Below are positions 35,792 through 45,309 of a DNA stretch of 64,000 bases, piece by piece. Source of the DNA: Butyricimonas synergistica DSM 23225 (GTDB taxonomy: Bacteria; Bacteroidota; Bacteroidia; Bacteroidales; Marinifilaceae); contig NZ_KB903360.1 in assembly GCF_000379665.1 (NCBI RefSeq), forward strand, positions 2,175 to 66,174, given 5' to 3'. Positions within the stretch are counted from its first letter, which is position 1. Each line of letters starts with the position of its first letter. Both the position numbers and the translations under genes were made by a program. The notes beneath the pieces were generated by a model. It had not been told where the DNA came from, did no database searches, and saw nothing but the letters and a program-made list of their open reading frames with translations.

Positions 35792-37195
35792 CTAATCCTT
35801 CTTGTTTTTTGCAACTTGCGCCATAAATTCCGCAACTTCACATACTAAAGTTTTACCAACGAAAGCATACCCTCTCATCGTCACGATCCCGCGGCGTATG
35901 GGAGCAATCCTCTCCAATTTGAATACCAACGTATCCCCCGGAACCACCTTATGACGGAATTTGATGCCATCAATTTTAACAAAATAAGTGGAATAATTCT
36001 CCGGATCTTCCACCTGATTCAACACGAGAATACCACCGCATTGCGCCATCGCTTCCACGATCAACACACCCGGCATAACAGGTTCTTCCGGGAAGTGTCC
36101 CACGAAGAAAGGCTCGTTCATCGTCACGTTCTTGCAACCGATCACGATATCGTTCGTCACCTCGTAGATTTTGTCTACTAACAAGAAAGGAGGACGGTGA
36201 GGCAACAGGGAACGTACTTTGTTCACGTCCATCAACGGTTCGGAATCCGTGTCCACGTCCGGACGGACATCCCCGCGTTCTGCCTGCGCAATAGCCTTGC
36301 ACATCTTTTGTGCCAAAGTCGTGTTTGCCTTGTGTCCCGGTCTTTCTGCAATCACGCGTCCCTTGATGAAACGTCCGCATAATGCCAAATCACCGATAAC
36401 ATCCAACAATTTATGACGTGCCGGCTCGTTATCAAAATACAAGATCAGGTTATTCAACACGCCTTGTTTCACCTCGATAGAATCATAATTGAATAATTTC
36501 GCCAAACGATCCACTTCTACCTGAGAAATCTCCCGGTCAACGATCACGATGGCATTATCCAAATCACCACCTTTTATCAGGTTGTGCTGCAACAACGTTT
36601 CCAACTCTCTCAAGAACACGAACGTGCGACAAGGAGCTATTTCCTTAGCAAAGTCCGTCGTTTTGCTTGAATAAGAAGCGTATTGCATCTGCAAGTAAGG
36701 AGAATCGTAAGCAACAACTAAATTCACGTTGTAATCCGTATCGGGCAACAAGGTTAACTTGGTTTGCCCATCCTCGCTGCAATACTCCATTTGCTCTTTC
36801 ACAACGAAATATTTCCGTTCTGCCGCCTGCTCCTCGATACCCACTTTCTCAATGGCTTCCACGAAATACTTCGCACTCCCGTCCAGGATCGGGAATTCTT
36901 CCCCGTTCAACTCGATCAGGCAGTTGTCGATGCCACAACCGTAAAGGGCAGCCATCGCATGCTCCATCGTGAAGACGCAAACTCCGTCTTTTTCCAGACA
37001 ACTGGCACGATCCATCAATTTAATATATGCAGCCAAAGCGGGAATTTCAGGAGTTCCCTCTAAATCTACCCGATGTATTTTATATCCGAAATTCTCTTCC
37101 GCCGGCTTGAAAGTCGCCGTTACCGTTTTGCCGGTATGCAAACCTTTTCCGCTCAAAGAGAATTCACTCTTTAAAGTTCTTTGCTTCACTGACAT
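35792..37195 (-). CDS. lpxC/fabZ: Bifunctional UDP-3-O-acyl-GlcNAc deacetylase / 3-hydroxyacyl-ACP dehydratase
   Basis: A 467-residue fusion typical of Bacteroidota. Residues 1 to about 310 are LpxC, the zinc deacetylase committing flux to lipid A (TGKTVTATFKPA at the start, FTMEHAMAALYGCG and HKLLDVIGDLAL as zinc/active-site regions). Residues about 320-467 are FabZ, the hot-dog-fold dehydratase of fatty acid synthesis (LLPHRPPFLLVDKI, GHFPEEPVMPGVLIVEAMAQ). The fusion balances competing uses of 3-hydroxyacyl-ACP. It starts one base after the lpxD stop. Confidence 0.98.
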   Translation of the reverse strand: MSVKQRTLKSEFSLSGKGLHTGKTVTATFKPAEENFGYKIHRVDLEGTPEIPALAAYIKLMDRASCLEKDGVCVFTMEHAMAALYGCGIDNCLIELNGEEFPILDGSAKYFVEAIEKVGIEEQAAERKYFVVKEQMEYCSEDGQTKLTLLPDTDYNVNLVVAYDSPYLQMQYASYSSKTTDFAKEIAPCRTFVFLRELETLLQHNLIKGGDLDNAIVIVDREISQVEVDRLAKLFNYDSIEVKQGVLNNLILYFDNEPARHKLLDVIGDLALCGRFIKGRVIAERPGHKANTTLAQKMCKAIAQAERGDVRPDVDTDSEPLMDVNKVRSLLPHRPPFLLVDKIYEVTNDIVIGCKNVTMNEPFFVGHFPEEPVMPGVLIVEAMAQCGGILVLNQVEDPENYSTYFVKIDGIKFRHKVVPGDTLVFKLERIAPIRRGIVTMRGYAFVGKTLVCEVAEFMAQVAKNKKD

Positions 37196-37196
37196 T

Positions 37197-38228
37197 TTAT
37201 TTTGACTTTAAATTTGCAACTTCTTTTTCCAAATCTCTTAACTGCGAGTACATATCCGGCAATTTGCGGAACATCACGTAGCATTTCTGGTATTTCGGGT
37301 AATCGAAAGCAGGCGACCCGCGCAACACGGATTTCTCCGCTATATTGGAAGTGATACCGCTCTGAGCGGCGATCTGGGTTCCAGCCCCAATCGTCAAGTG
37401 CCCCACGATACCCACCTGTCCGCCAAACACGCAATTCTCCCCGATTTTCGTTGTCCCAGCGATACCCGACTGTGCAGCGATCACCGTGTTGCCACCCACG
37501 ACAACATTATGCGCAATCTGCACCAGATTATCCAATTTCACTCCCGCATGAATGATAGTAGAACCCATTGTCGCTCTATCCACACAAGTGTTTGCCCCAA
37601 CTTCCACGTTATCCTCCAACACTACATTCCCGATCTGCGGGACTTTCTTGTAATGATCTCCTTCCGGAGCGAAACCGAATCCATCAGCCCCGAGAACCGC
37701 CCCGGCATGCAAGATACATGATTTTCCCACAACACATCCCGTGTAAATCTTCACCCCGGAATAAATAATCGTGTTGTCCCCGACAGTCACCCCGTCGCCG
37801 ATATAAGCCTGGGGATATATTTTTACATTATTGCCTATTTTTGCCCCTTTTCCTATATAAACAAATGCCCCGATATAAGGCTTTTCTCCTATCGTGGCAC
37901 TTTCATTAATGTAAGACGGTTGTTCTATTCCCACTGGTTTCGGACGCATATCCTCGTACATCTGCAGCAACGAAGCAATAGCATCATAAGCCGATTCCAC
38001 GCGGATCAACGTGCACGCATACTCGTGGGTAGGCTCGAAAGTTTTGTTTACCAGCACGATGGACGCTTGCGTCGTGTAAATATAGTGTTCATATTTAGGA
38101 TTAGCAAGAAAAGCCAGCGTACCAGGCTTTCCCTCTTCTATCTTGGACACATTATTTACAATAACTTCCGGATCTCCATCCACAACTCCACCAAGCAGAG
38201 CTGCTATATCCTTTGCTTTAAACTCCAT
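37197..38228 (-). CDS. lpxD: UDP-3-O-(3-hydroxyacyl)glucosamine N-acyltransferase
   Basis: A 343-residue LpxD, the third enzyme of lipid A synthesis, adding the N-linked hydroxyacyl chain. An N-terminal uridine-binding domain ([20 protein letters not shown], then [19 protein letters not shown]) precedes a long hexapeptide-repeat helix ([19 protein letters not shown]) with the catalytic-histidine segment [15 protein letters not shown]. It is first in the lipid A operon. A TAAGTTTG -7 element lies 18 bp upstream. Part of its 5' end appears to be echoed at 38592-38629. Confidence 0.97.
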   Translation of the reverse strand: MEFKAKDIAALLGGVVDGDPEVIVNNVSKIEEGKPGTLAFLANPKYEHYIYTTQASIVLVNKTFEPTHEYACTLIRVESAYDAIASLLQMYEDMRPKPVGIEQPSYINESATIGEKPYIGAFVYIGKGAKIGNNVKIYPQAYIGDGVTVGDNTIIYSGVKIYTGCVVGKSCILHAGAVLGADGFGFAPEGDHYKKVPQIGNVVLEDNVEVGANTCVDRATMGSTIIHAGVKLDNLVQIAHNVVVGGNTVIAAQSGIAGTTKIGENCVFGGQVGIVGHLTIGAGTQIAAQSGITSNIAEKSVLRGSPAFDYPKYQKCYVMFRKLPDMYSQLRDLEKEVANLKSK

Positions 38229-38245
38229 AATTCACAAAATTTCGG

Positions 38246-38253
38246 CAAACTTA
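38246..38253 (-). promoter_or_regulatory. Putative -7 element for the lpx operon
   Basis: On the minus strand TAAGTTTG matches TAnnTTTG, 18 bp before the lpxD start. A -33 TTG is not seen at the normal distance. Confidence 0.45.
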
Positions 38254-38410
38254 CAAATTTTATTTGGAACTATAGAAAGAATGTGACAAATATGTTTCAT
38301 TTTTTCGAGTCACTCATTTTGTAAACAGTTAATTTATTGGACTTTCACGATGTATTTATCAAAGGAGTTCTCTTTTAAAACATATAGATTACCCAAATGA
38401 ATTCAATATG

Positions 38411-38545
38411 ACTAAAGCAGCAATTCCAGTGCAATACCATATAAAACGCTATTAAAACCCTATTTCTAGTACAGCGTTCTAATAGCGTTTTATAAGGGCA
38501 ATAATAAGTTTTTTTATGCTATTGCACTGGAATTACTACTTTAGT
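38411..38545. mobile_element. MITE-like 135-bp nested inverted repeat
   Basis: The 26-bp ends (ACTAAAGCAGCAATTCCAGT... at 38411-38436 and its inverse at 38520-38545) match with only two mismatches. A second perfect 15-bp inverted repeat, TATAAAACGCTATTA, lies inside (38440-38454 and 38480-38494). There is no coding capacity. TATG occurs just outside the left end (38407-38410) and one base beyond the right end (38547-38550), a possible target duplication. Interpretation as a non-autonomous transposable element is inference; no transposase is nearby. Confidence 0.6.
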
Positions 38546-38591
38546 GTATGTATTCTATCGGATAAAAAGTAGGAATTACACTTATAAACGG

Positions 38592-38629
38592 ACAACTCTA
38601 CCGTGTAAGGAGAAGAGCTGCTATATCCT
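38592..38629 (-). pseudogene. Fragment resembling the 5' end of lpxD
   Basis: ACAACTCTACC (38592-38602) and AGAGCTGCTATATCCT (38614-38629) repeat, in the same order, sequence inside lpxD codons 5-17 (38182-38192 with one mismatch, and 38197-38212 exactly). On the minus strand it reads ATG CAG GAT ATA GCA GCT CTT and soon meets TAG, so it is not functional. The intervening spacing is 7 bp longer than in lpxD. Confidence 0.5.
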
Positions 38630-38650
38630 GCATTTTTTTCACACGAACCA

Positions 38651-38681
38651 TTTGGAATAAAAAGAATTAATTGTATCTTTG
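38651..38681 (+). promoter_or_regulatory. Promoter of the rimP-nusA-infB operon
   Basis: TTTG (38651-38654), 19 nt, then TATCTTTG (38674-38681): a full match to the Bacteroidota consensus. The expected start of transcription is close to 38688. Confidence 0.8.
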
Positions 38682-38692
38682 CAAGCGGTTAT

Positions 38693-38729
38693 TAACAGAC
38701 GAGGGGGCGGTAAGTCCCCTCGTCTGTTA
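38693..38729 (+). promoter_or_regulatory. Perfect 14-bp leader hairpin before rimP
   Basis: TAACAGACGAGGGG (38693-38706) pairs with CCCCTCGTCTGTTA (38716-38729) around GCGGTAAGT. It begins within a few bases of the predicted transcript 5' end and lies 20 bp before the rimP start. It has no following U-tract, so it is more likely an mRNA-stabilising or protein-binding element than a terminator. Confidence 0.75.
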
Positions 38730-38749
38730 TCTTAGAATTTGAGAATAGA

Positions 38750-39214
38750 ATGAAAAGTAAAAGGGAAATACAAGAAATTATTGAATCCATACTGGAAGAA
38801 GGCGACTTGTTTTTGGTTGACTTGATCGTGTCCTCGGAAAACACGATAGAGGTTTACATCGATTCGCTACAAGGGGTCAACGTGGGCACCTGCCGGCAGA
38901 TATGCAAAAAACTGGAAGCGCAACTCGACCGGGAAACCGAAGACTTTGCCCTCACCGTTTCGAGTGCCGGCATTGGTTACCCGTTCAAAGTACCCAAGCA
39001 GTATGAAAAAAACCTAAACAAAGAAGTTGAGGTAAAGCTACAAACCGGCGGGAAAATACAGGGAATATTAAAATCCTTTTCAGACGCAGGAATCACGCTC
39101 GAGTGCGAAGAGAAAGTTGCAGTTGAGGGGAAAAAGAAGAAAAGTATCGTAAAAATGGATAAAGATATCCCTTTCACGGATATAAAGGAGGTAAAAGACA
39201 TTGTTATTTTCTAA
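38750..39214 (+). CDS. rimP: Ribosome maturation factor RimP
   Basis: A 154-residue RimP, needed for 30S subunit maturation. The N-terminal domain (EEGDLFLVDLIVSSENTIEV then IDSLQGVNVGTCRQICKKLE) and the SH3-like C-terminal domain (LNKEVEVKLQTGGKIQGILK) are both present and of normal length. First gene of the rimP-nusA-infB operon, the conserved order in most bacteria; 14 bp separate it from nusA. Confidence 0.96.
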   Translation: MKSKREIQEIIESILEEGDLFLVDLIVSSENTIEVYIDSLQGVNVGTCRQICKKLEAQLDRETEDFALTVSSAGIGYPFKVPKQYEKNLNKEVEVKLQTGGKIQGILKSFSDAGITLECEEKVAVEGKKKKSIVKMDKDIPFTDIKEVKDIVIF

Positions 39215-39228
39215 ACACACAAGATAAA

Positions 39229-40467
39229 ATGGAAAACATTAATTTGATTGATTCATTTGCAGAATTCAAAGAGCTAAAAAATATCGACAGAGCCACCTTG
39301 ATGAGAGTTTTGGAAGACATCTTCAGAAATATGCTTATCAAACGATATGGCACAGACGAAAATTTTGACATCATTATCAATATAGACAAAGGGGACTTGG
39401 AGATCTGGAGAAACCGCACGGTTGTGGAAGATGCGGAATTCGAGAACCCGAACACACAAATATCATTGACCGACGCCAAGAAAATAGATTCCGATTACGA
39501 GGTGGGAGAAGAAGTCACCGACGAAGTGAAATTCAAAGACTTCGGGCGGCGTTCTGTTTTGGCATTAAGACAAAACCTGTCGGCTCGAATCCTGGAATTG
39601 GAAAAAGACCACATTTTCACGAAATACAAAGAGAAAGTGGGTCAGATCGTGACTGGGGAAGTTTACCAGGTATGGAAAAAAGAAATTCTGGTACTTGACG
39701 ACGAAGGGAACGAATTGATATTACCCAAACAAGAACAAATCCCGAGTGATTTCTTCAAGAAAGGGGATACGATTCGCGCCGTGGTCATCCGGGTTGAAAT
39801 GAGAAACGCCTCTCCTTACATCGTTCTTTCCAGGACATCACCAGTGTTCCTCGAAAGATTGTTCGAGAACGAGGTGCCGGAAATATTCGACGGTCTTATC
39901 ACGATCAAAAACGTGGTACGGGTTCCGGGCGAACGTGCAAAAGTGGCTGTCGAATCTTATGACGACCGTATCGACCCCGTGGGAGCCTGCGTGGGTATGA
40001 AAGGATCGCGCATACACGGGATTGTCCGGGAATTGAGAAACGAGAATATCGACGTCATCAACTACACGAACAACGTACAACTTTATATCACCCGTTCGTT
40101 GAATCCCGCCAAGATCAACAAAATCGAACTGGATGAAGAAAACAAAAGAGCAAACGTGTTCCTGAACCCGGAGGAAGTATCCCTGGCGATCGGTAAAGGC
40201 GGCTTGAACATCAAACTGGCAAGCCAGCTCACCGGATACGAGATCGACGTGTACCGCGAAGTGGAACAAGCAGAGGAGGAAGACGTGAATCTGGAAGAAT
40301 TCTCCGACGAAATCGAACCGTGGATCATTGAAGAACTGAAACGCGTAGGTTGCGATACCGCCAAGAGCGTACTGGAGTTAAGTGAATCAGAATTAGAGAG
40401 CAGGACTGATCTTGAGATAGAGACCATCAGGGAGGTTCTCAGAGTATTAAGAGCCGAATTTGAATAA
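39229..40467 (+). CDS. nusA: Transcription termination/antitermination factor NusA
   Basis: A 412-residue NusA that binds RNA polymerase and nascent RNA to control pausing and termination. It has the N-terminal domain (LMRVLEDIFRNMLIKRYG), an S1 domain (about 130-200, VGQIVTGEVYQVWKKEILVL) and two KH domains (VGACVGMKGSRIHGIVREL and VSLAIGKGGLNIKLASQLTG). The tail EEWIIEEL-type helix-hairpin-helix region (VGCDTAKSVLELSESEL) is short, and the long acidic repeats of E. coli NusA are absent, as expected for this phylum. Confidence 0.97.
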   Translation: MENINLIDSFAEFKELKNIDRATLMRVLEDIFRNMLIKRYGTDENFDIIINIDKGDLEIWRNRTVVEDAEFENPNTQISLTDAKKIDSDYEVGEEVTDEVKFKDFGRRSVLALRQNLSARILELEKDHIFTKYKEKVGQIVTGEVYQVWKKEILVLDDEGNELILPKQEQIPSDFFKKGDTIRAVVIRVEMRNASPYIVLSRTSPVFLERLFENEVPEIFDGLITIKNVVRVPGERAKVAVESYDDRIDPVGACVGMKGSRIHGIVRELRNENIDVINYTNNVQLYITRSLNPAKINKIELDEENKRANVFLNPEEVSLAIGKGGLNIKLASQLTGYEIDVYREVEQAEEEDVNLEEFSDEIEPWIIEELKRVGCDTAKSVLELSESELESRTDLEIETIREVLRVLRAEFE

Positions 40468-40509
40468 GGACGCTCAAGGTTATGAATGCTTGTAAAATAA
40501 AATCTTAAT

Positions 40510-43401
40510 ATGGCAGTTAGACTAAGTAAAGTTGCTAGAGAATTTAACGTAGGCTTGTCCACGATAGTGGATTTCCTACAAGATAAAGGGATTAAGATTT
40601 CATCTGATCCGAACGCGAAGTTAACTGATGAACAATACTCTTTGATAGCCAAAGAGTTCTCCACCGATAGCGAGGCTAAAAAAGAGTCCAATCGCGTTGA
40701 CTTAAAAAACTCGCGGACAAAGAAAGAGACCGTTTCCATCGATAACATGGGCGAAATCACGGAATCTCATCAACCGGAATTTATTTCCGTGAAAGACGAG
40801 ATCAAACTGGAAAGCAAAATAAAAGTTGTCGATCATATCGACCTGAACAAACTCAATAAACCCAAACCGGAAGAAAAGGTAGAGGAAAAGAAAGAGTTGA
40901 AGGAAGAGAAAAAAGAAGAAAAACAGGAAGAGAAGAAAGAGGAAGCACCCGTGGAAGTTCAAGTAGAAGAAAAAACGATTGCTGCGCAAACGGAGATACG
41001 CCAAGAAGAGCAAATCCCCGTTGCCCAATCGACCCCGAAAGTTCTTGTAAAACAACCGAGAGAAGAGATAAAACAGGAAACTCCACGAGAAACGGAAGAA
41101 AAAACTTCCAACACGGAGAAACAAGAAATCAGCTATAAATCCCCGACCCCAACCATAAAAGACGTGAAAGTTGTAGGGTCTATCGATTTAGACGCTATCA
41201 ATCAACGCACTCGTCCTCCGAAAAAGAGTAAACAAGAACGGGAAAAAGACAAGCGCGAGTTGAAGAAGAAATCTCTTATTCCACCGAAAAGTACGGACGA
41301 GATTTCTCTAAAGAGAAATGTTCCGATTAAAAAAGAGGAAGTGGAGGATTCTGACGACACGGAAATTCGCAAAAAGAGAAAGCGCATCCTGAAAAAGGAC
41401 GAAAAAATCAGCATCGACACATCCAAAACGGCAAAACAGGAAGAGAACAAAAAGAAGCTCAAAAAAATCAAGAAAAAGAAAGCCAGCAAGGCTGAAATTT
41501 CGGAGGAAGACGTTCAAAAACAAATCAAAGATACGTTTGCCCGCCTCGGAAGTAAAGGAAAGACAAAGGCTTCCAAGCACCGGAGAGACAAACGGGACGC
41601 TGTGCACCAGAAAATGCAAGCCGAAATGGAGCAAGCCGAAATGGAAAAGAATGTTCTTAAACTCACGGAATTCGTTACGGTTAGCGAGTTAGCCACCATG
41701 ATGGATATTTCCGTGGCAGAGATTATCTCGGCTTGTATGTCGCTCGGGCTATTCGTATCTATCAATCAACGCCTGGACGCCGAAACCATCAACATCGTGG
41801 CAGAAGAATTCGGATTCGAGGTTGAATTTGTCAGCGTGGACATTCAGGAAGCGATCGAGGAGGAAGAAGAAGAAACAGAAGATATGCTGGAGACACGTTC
41901 CCCGATCGTTACGGTCATGGGACACGTCGACCACGGTAAAACATCTTTGCTCGACTATATCCGTAAAGCAAACGTGATCGCCGGTGAAGCGGGAGGTATC
42001 ACGCAGCATATCGGGGCTTACAGCGTGAAATTGACCGACGGAAGAATGGTAACTTTCCTGGATACCCCGGGTCACGAGGCGTTTACCGCCATGCGTGCCA
42101 GAGGTGCACAGGTAACCGATATCGCCATCATTATCATTGCGGCTGACGACAGCGTGATGCCACAAACCGTGGAGGCTATCAACCACGCTAGTGCGGCAGG
42201 CGTACCGATCGTATTCGCAATCAACAAGATCGACAAACCGGGAGCTAACCCCGACAAGATACGGGAGGAACTGGCAGCCATGAACTACCTCGTGGAAGAA
42301 TGGGGCGGTAAATACCAATGCCAAGAAATCTCCGCTAAAAAGGGATTGCACGTGGAAGAGCTACTGGAAAAAGTATTGCTTGAAGCGGAAATTCTTGAAT
42401 TGAAAGCCAACCCGCACAAGAAAGCGACGGGTTCTATCATAGAATCCTCACTGGATAAAGGACGCGGATACGTTGCCACCGTCCTGGTACAAAGCGGAAC
42501 TCTCCATGTCGGAGATGTCGTGCTTGCCGGACAATATTTCGGGCACGTGAAAGCCATGTTCAACGAGCGGGGTGCCAAAATGGAAGAAGGCGGACCTTCA
42601 TGCCCGGCATTGATCCTCGGGTTGAACGGGGCGCCCCAAGCTGGTGATAAATTCAACGTGATGGCGAACGAGAAAGATGCTCGCGCCCTTGCCAACAAAC
42701 GCGAGCAACTGCAACGCGAGCAAGGATTGCGCACGCAGAAACATATCACGCTGGACGAAATCGGAAGACGTATTGCGATCGGAAACTTCCAGGAACTGAA
42801 CATTATCGTGAAAGGCGACGTGGACGGTTCTATCGAGGCATTGTCCGATTCGTTAATCAAACTGTCTACCCCAGAAATCCAGGTAAACGTGATCCACAAG
42901 GCGGTAGGTCAGATCTCCGAGGGCGATGTCATGCTGGCAGCAGCATCCAACGCTATCATTGTCGGATTCCAGGTTCGTCCCTCTTTGGGAGCCCGGAAAC
43001 TGGCAGAAAAAGAAGAGATCGACATCCGGCTCTACTCCATCATCTACACGGCAATCGAGGAAATCAAGGCCGCCATGGAAGGTATGCTCTCTCCCGAATT
43101 CAAGGAAGAAATCACCTCTACCGTGGAAGTGCTTGAAACCTTCAAGATTTCCAAGGTGGGAACCATTGCTGGTTGTATCGTGAGAGACGGAAAGATCACC
43201 CGTTCCTCGAAAGTACGCGTGATCCGTGACGGTATTGTGATCTTCACTGGAGAATTGGGTTCACTGAAACGCTTCAAGGACGATGTGAAGGAAGTCAGCA
43301 AAGGATTTGAATGTGGTTTGAACATCAATAATTTCAACGACATTCAACAAGGCGACTTCGTGGAAAGCTTCGAAGAAGTAGCAGTGAAGAAAACATTATA
43401 A
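40510..43401 (+). CDS. infB: Translation initiation factor IF-2
   Basis: A 963-residue IF-2 GTPase that delivers fMet-tRNA to the 30S subunit. An N-terminal IF2-N helix domain ([20 protein letters not shown]) precedes a highly charged Lys/Glu-rich linker (residues about 110-360), a second IF2-N-like domain, then the G domain: G1 GHVDHGKT near residue 471, G3 DTPGHEAFT and G4 NKID. Domains II-IV follow ([20 protein letters not shown]). It follows nusA by 42 bp. Confidence 0.98.
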   Translation: MAVRLSKVAREFNVGLSTIVDFLQDKGIKISSDPNAKLTDEQYSLIAKEFSTDSEAKKESNRVDLKNSRTKKETVSIDNMGEITESHQPEFISVKDEIKLESKIKVVDHIDLNKLNKPKPEEKVEEKKELKEEKKEEKQEEKKEEAPVEVQVEEKTIAAQTEIRQEEQIPVAQSTPKVLVKQPREEIKQETPRETEEKTSNTEKQEISYKSPTPTIKDVKVVGSIDLDAINQRTRPPKKSKQEREKDKRELKKKSLIPPKSTDEISLKRNVPIKKEEVEDSDDTEIRKKRKRILKKDEKISIDTSKTAKQEENKKKLKKIKKKKASKAEISEEDVQKQIKDTFARLGSKGKTKASKHRRDKRDAVHQKMQAEMEQAEMEKNVLKLTEFVTVSELATMMDISVAEIISACMSLGLFVSINQRLDAETINIVAEEFGFEVEFVSVDIQEAIEEEEEETEDMLETRSPIVTVMGHVDHGKTSLLDYIRKANVIAGEAGGITQHIGAYSVKLTDGRMVTFLDTPGHEAFTAMRARGAQVTDIAIIIIAADDSVMPQTVEAINHASAAGVPIVFAINKIDKPGANPDKIREELAAMNYLVEEWGGKYQCQEISAKKGLHVEELLEKVLLEAEILELKANPHKKATGSIIESSLDKGRGYVATVLVQSGTLHVGDVVLAGQYFGHVKAMFNERGAKMEEGGPSCPALILGLNGAPQAGDKFNVMANEKDARALANKREQLQREQGLRTQKHITLDEIGRRIAIGNFQELNIIVKGDVDGSIEALSDSLIKLSTPEIQVNVIHKAVGQISEGDVMLAAASNAIIVGFQVRPSLGARKLAEKEEIDIRLYSIIYTAIEEIKAAMEGMLSPEFKEEITSTVEVLETFKISKVGTIAGCIVRDGKITRSSKVRVIRDGIVIFTGELGSLKRFKDDVKEVSKGFECGLNINNFNDIQQGDFVESFEEVAVKKTL

Positions 43402-43436
43402 TATTTTTAACAGTAAGCTAAGACAATTTCTCTCGA

Positions 43437-43444
43437 TAATTTTG
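43437..43444 (+). promoter_or_regulatory. Putative -7 element for the DsbD-N-like gene
   Basis: TAATTTTG matches TAnnTTTG 58 bp before the start at 43503. No -33 TTG is seen; a second partial match TACTTTG lies just downstream. Confidence 0.4.
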
Positions 43445-43502
43445 TACTTTGCATCACTAAAATTTTAGAGAGGAATTATTTTAAAAATTAATTGATTTAC
43501 TC

Positions 43503-43964
43503 ATGAAAAGACTTTTAATTCTTACAGCAATATTAACCATCATGGTTGGAGCTGCAAACTCACAGGTTCTGAAACCGGTGAAATGGCAAATTTCTTACAA
43601 GAAAGTAAGCGAGGGTGTTTATGACATCATCTGCAAAGCCACTATCGAGAGCGGCTGGCACTTGTATGACACAGAACTACCGGAAAATGGTCCCCAACCT
43701 ACTATTTTCACCCTCGACGAGGATGAAACAGACGGTATCGAACTGGTAGGAAAATTCAAAGCTACCACGGAACCGAAGGTTGAAAAAAGCGAGGCTTTCA
43801 ACATGGAGTTGAAATACTTCGAGGGAACAGTAACCTTTGTTCAACGCGTGAAATTGAAAAAGGACACCGCTAAACTGGTTGCCAACGTTGAATATATGGC
43901 TTGTTCAGGCAGCCAATGTATTCCTCCCGCCGAAGAAGAAGTCAATTTTGAATTGAAAAAATAA
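43503..43964 (+). CDS. DsbD N-terminal-domain-like periplasmic protein
   Basis: A 153-residue secreted protein (signal peptide ending at GAANSQ) that consists only of a domain like the periplasmic alpha domain of DsbD. The typical GWHLY and the Cys134-x4-Cys139-IPP pair (YMACSGSQCIPP) match the redox-active loop of nDsbD, where five residues separate the cysteines in E. coli. It probably hands electrons to periplasmic disulfide partners; no membrane part of DsbD is encoded next to it. It ends at a strong terminator. Confidence 0.85.
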   Translation: MKRLLILTAILTIMVGAANSQVLKPVKWQISYKKVSEGVYDIICKATIESGWHLYDTELPENGPQPTIFTLDEDETDGIELVGKFKATTEPKVEKSEAFNMELKYFEGTVTFVQRVKLKKDTAKLVANVEYMACSGSQCIPPAEEEVNFELKK

Positions 43965-43970
43965 ACAGAA

Positions 43971-43992
43971 GCCGTCTTCGGACGGCTTTTTT
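43971..43992 (+). terminator. Rho-independent terminator 12 bp before a CapA-like gene
   Basis: GCCGTC (43971-43976), loop TTCG, GACGGC (43981-43986) followed by six T. A UUCG tetraloop makes it very stable. The next start codon is at 44005. Confidence 0.93.
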
Positions 43993-44004
43993 CATATTCC
44001 CCGT

Positions 44005-45144
44005 ATGAAATCGAGGATCTGCCTTACCCTTATCCTGTTCTCATGGCTCATCCTTCTCTTTCCCGCTTGCAAGGAAGAAAAGAAACCAACCCGAGCAGAC
44101 CACGCTATTGAAATACCGGAAACTTCCAGTTCTATCTCTTTATTCTTTTGCGGGGATATCATTCAACACTTACCCCAGATATACGATGCACACACACCGA
44201 GCGAGAAAGATTACAAATACTTGAAATGTTTCCGGTATATCGCTCCTTATTGGCACAACTCGGATTTTGTCATCGCAAACTTGGAAACGACCTTATCGGA
44301 TAAAGAATTCTCCGGTTACCCCCGATTCTGTTCCCCTTGGCAGATAGCCCGGGATTTACAACGCCTGGGAGTAACGACATTTGTCACGGCAAACAATCAT
44401 TGCTGCGATCAGCTCGCACAAGGAATCACAAAGACCATTTATTATCTCGATTCCCTCGGCATCGCCCACACGGGCATTTTCATGGATACGCTCAGCTACA
44501 AAAAAAGGAACCCGCTATATCTCCGGAAAGACGGTTTCAAAATAGCCTTATTGAATTATACCTATGGCACCAATGGGCTTCCCATTCCGAAAGGCTTCGT
44601 TGTTTCCCTCATCGACACCGCAGTCATCAAACGGGACATCCGGCAAGCCCAACAAGACTCGGCAACGAACATCATTGCTTTCATGCACTGGGGATATGAA
44701 TACCACACCTCCCCCAACAAAGAACAGAAAGCACTCGCCGCCTGGCTACACGCTCAAGGAGCGGACATCGTGATCGGCTCCCACCCCCACGTGGTGCAAC
44801 CTATCGAGTACGTACTATCAGGGAAAGACACGATCGGGATTACGGCATATTCGCTGGGCAACTTCATCTCCAACCAAACCTATCAAGGAACAGACGGGGG
44901 AATATGTATCCGCCTGACGTTAACACGCCCGAAAGCCGACAACACCCGTTACTTCATGGAAACCATCAAATTTTACACGTACCGCCCGTTCGAAGAAGGA
45001 CGCACCCGATACTACGTTGTTCCGGAAGCCCTCGCCGACAGCGTGATAAAAGACTACCACCGCACCAAAAGCAAACGCTTTTTCAGAAGAACGGATTCCA
45101 TTCTACATACCCCCCTTTCAATTTATCTGAAAGCTGGCAAATAA
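44005..45144 (+). CDS. CapA-family (PGA_cap) metallophosphatase-like lipoprotein
   Basis: A 379-residue lipoprotein (lipobox LLFPACKEEK) of the CapA/PGA_cap family, a calcineurin-like fold. The conserved motifs appear in order: FFCGDII, IANLETTL, VTANNHCCD, FMHWGYEYH, IGSHPHVVQ and YSLGNFISN. Family members were first linked to poly-gamma-glutamate capsule export, but most Bacteroidota copies are uncharacterised. No other capsule genes are adjacent. The gene begins 12 bp after a strong terminator, so expression must come from readthrough or a promoter inside the upstream gene. Confidence 0.9.
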   Translation: MKSRICLTLILFSWLILLFPACKEEKKPTRADHAIEIPETSSSISLFFCGDIIQHLPQIYDAHTPSEKDYKYLKCFRYIAPYWHNSDFVIANLETTLSDKEFSGYPRFCSPWQIARDLQRLGVTTFVTANNHCCDQLAQGITKTIYYLDSLGIAHTGIFMDTLSYKKRNPLYLRKDGFKIALLNYTYGTNGLPIPKGFVVSLIDTAVIKRDIRQAQQDSATNIIAFMHWGYEYHTSPNKEQKALAAWLHAQGADIVIGSHPHVVQPIEYVLSGKDTIGITAYSLGNFISNQTYQGTDGGICIRLTLTRPKADNTRYFMETIKFYTYRPFEEGRTRYYVVPEALADSVIKDYHRTKSKRFFRRTDSILHTPLSIYLKAGK

Positions 45145-45210
45145 TCAAACACACTCTATCATAAACAATTACATTATTAAAGATTTCGCATACATACATC
45201 TATTACATTA

Positions 45211-45233
45211 ATTATATGTATACAACATATAAT
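45211..45233. repeat. 9-bp inverted repeat upstream of the accessory cassette
   Basis: ATTATATGT and ACATATAAT form a perfect dyad with a 5-nt centre in the gap before the lipoprotein gene at 45310. It could be an operator, but no regulator gene is nearby. Confidence 0.35.
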
Positions 45234-45309
45234 TATTGCTATTTTTTCATGATTAGACACTCCCGAAAATCAACATTATGTGTTCTATAAAAAACTAATG
45301 ATTGAAATT

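Larger units (their letters stand above)
38229..38749. other. Divergent lpxD/rimP intergenic region, 521 bp
   Basis: No complete gene. From left to right: the lpxD promoter area, a 135-bp nested inverted repeat (38411-38545), a fragment resembling the lpxD 5' end (38592-38629), the rimP promoter (38651-38681) and a leader hairpin (38693-38729). Each is listed separately. Confidence 0.8.
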
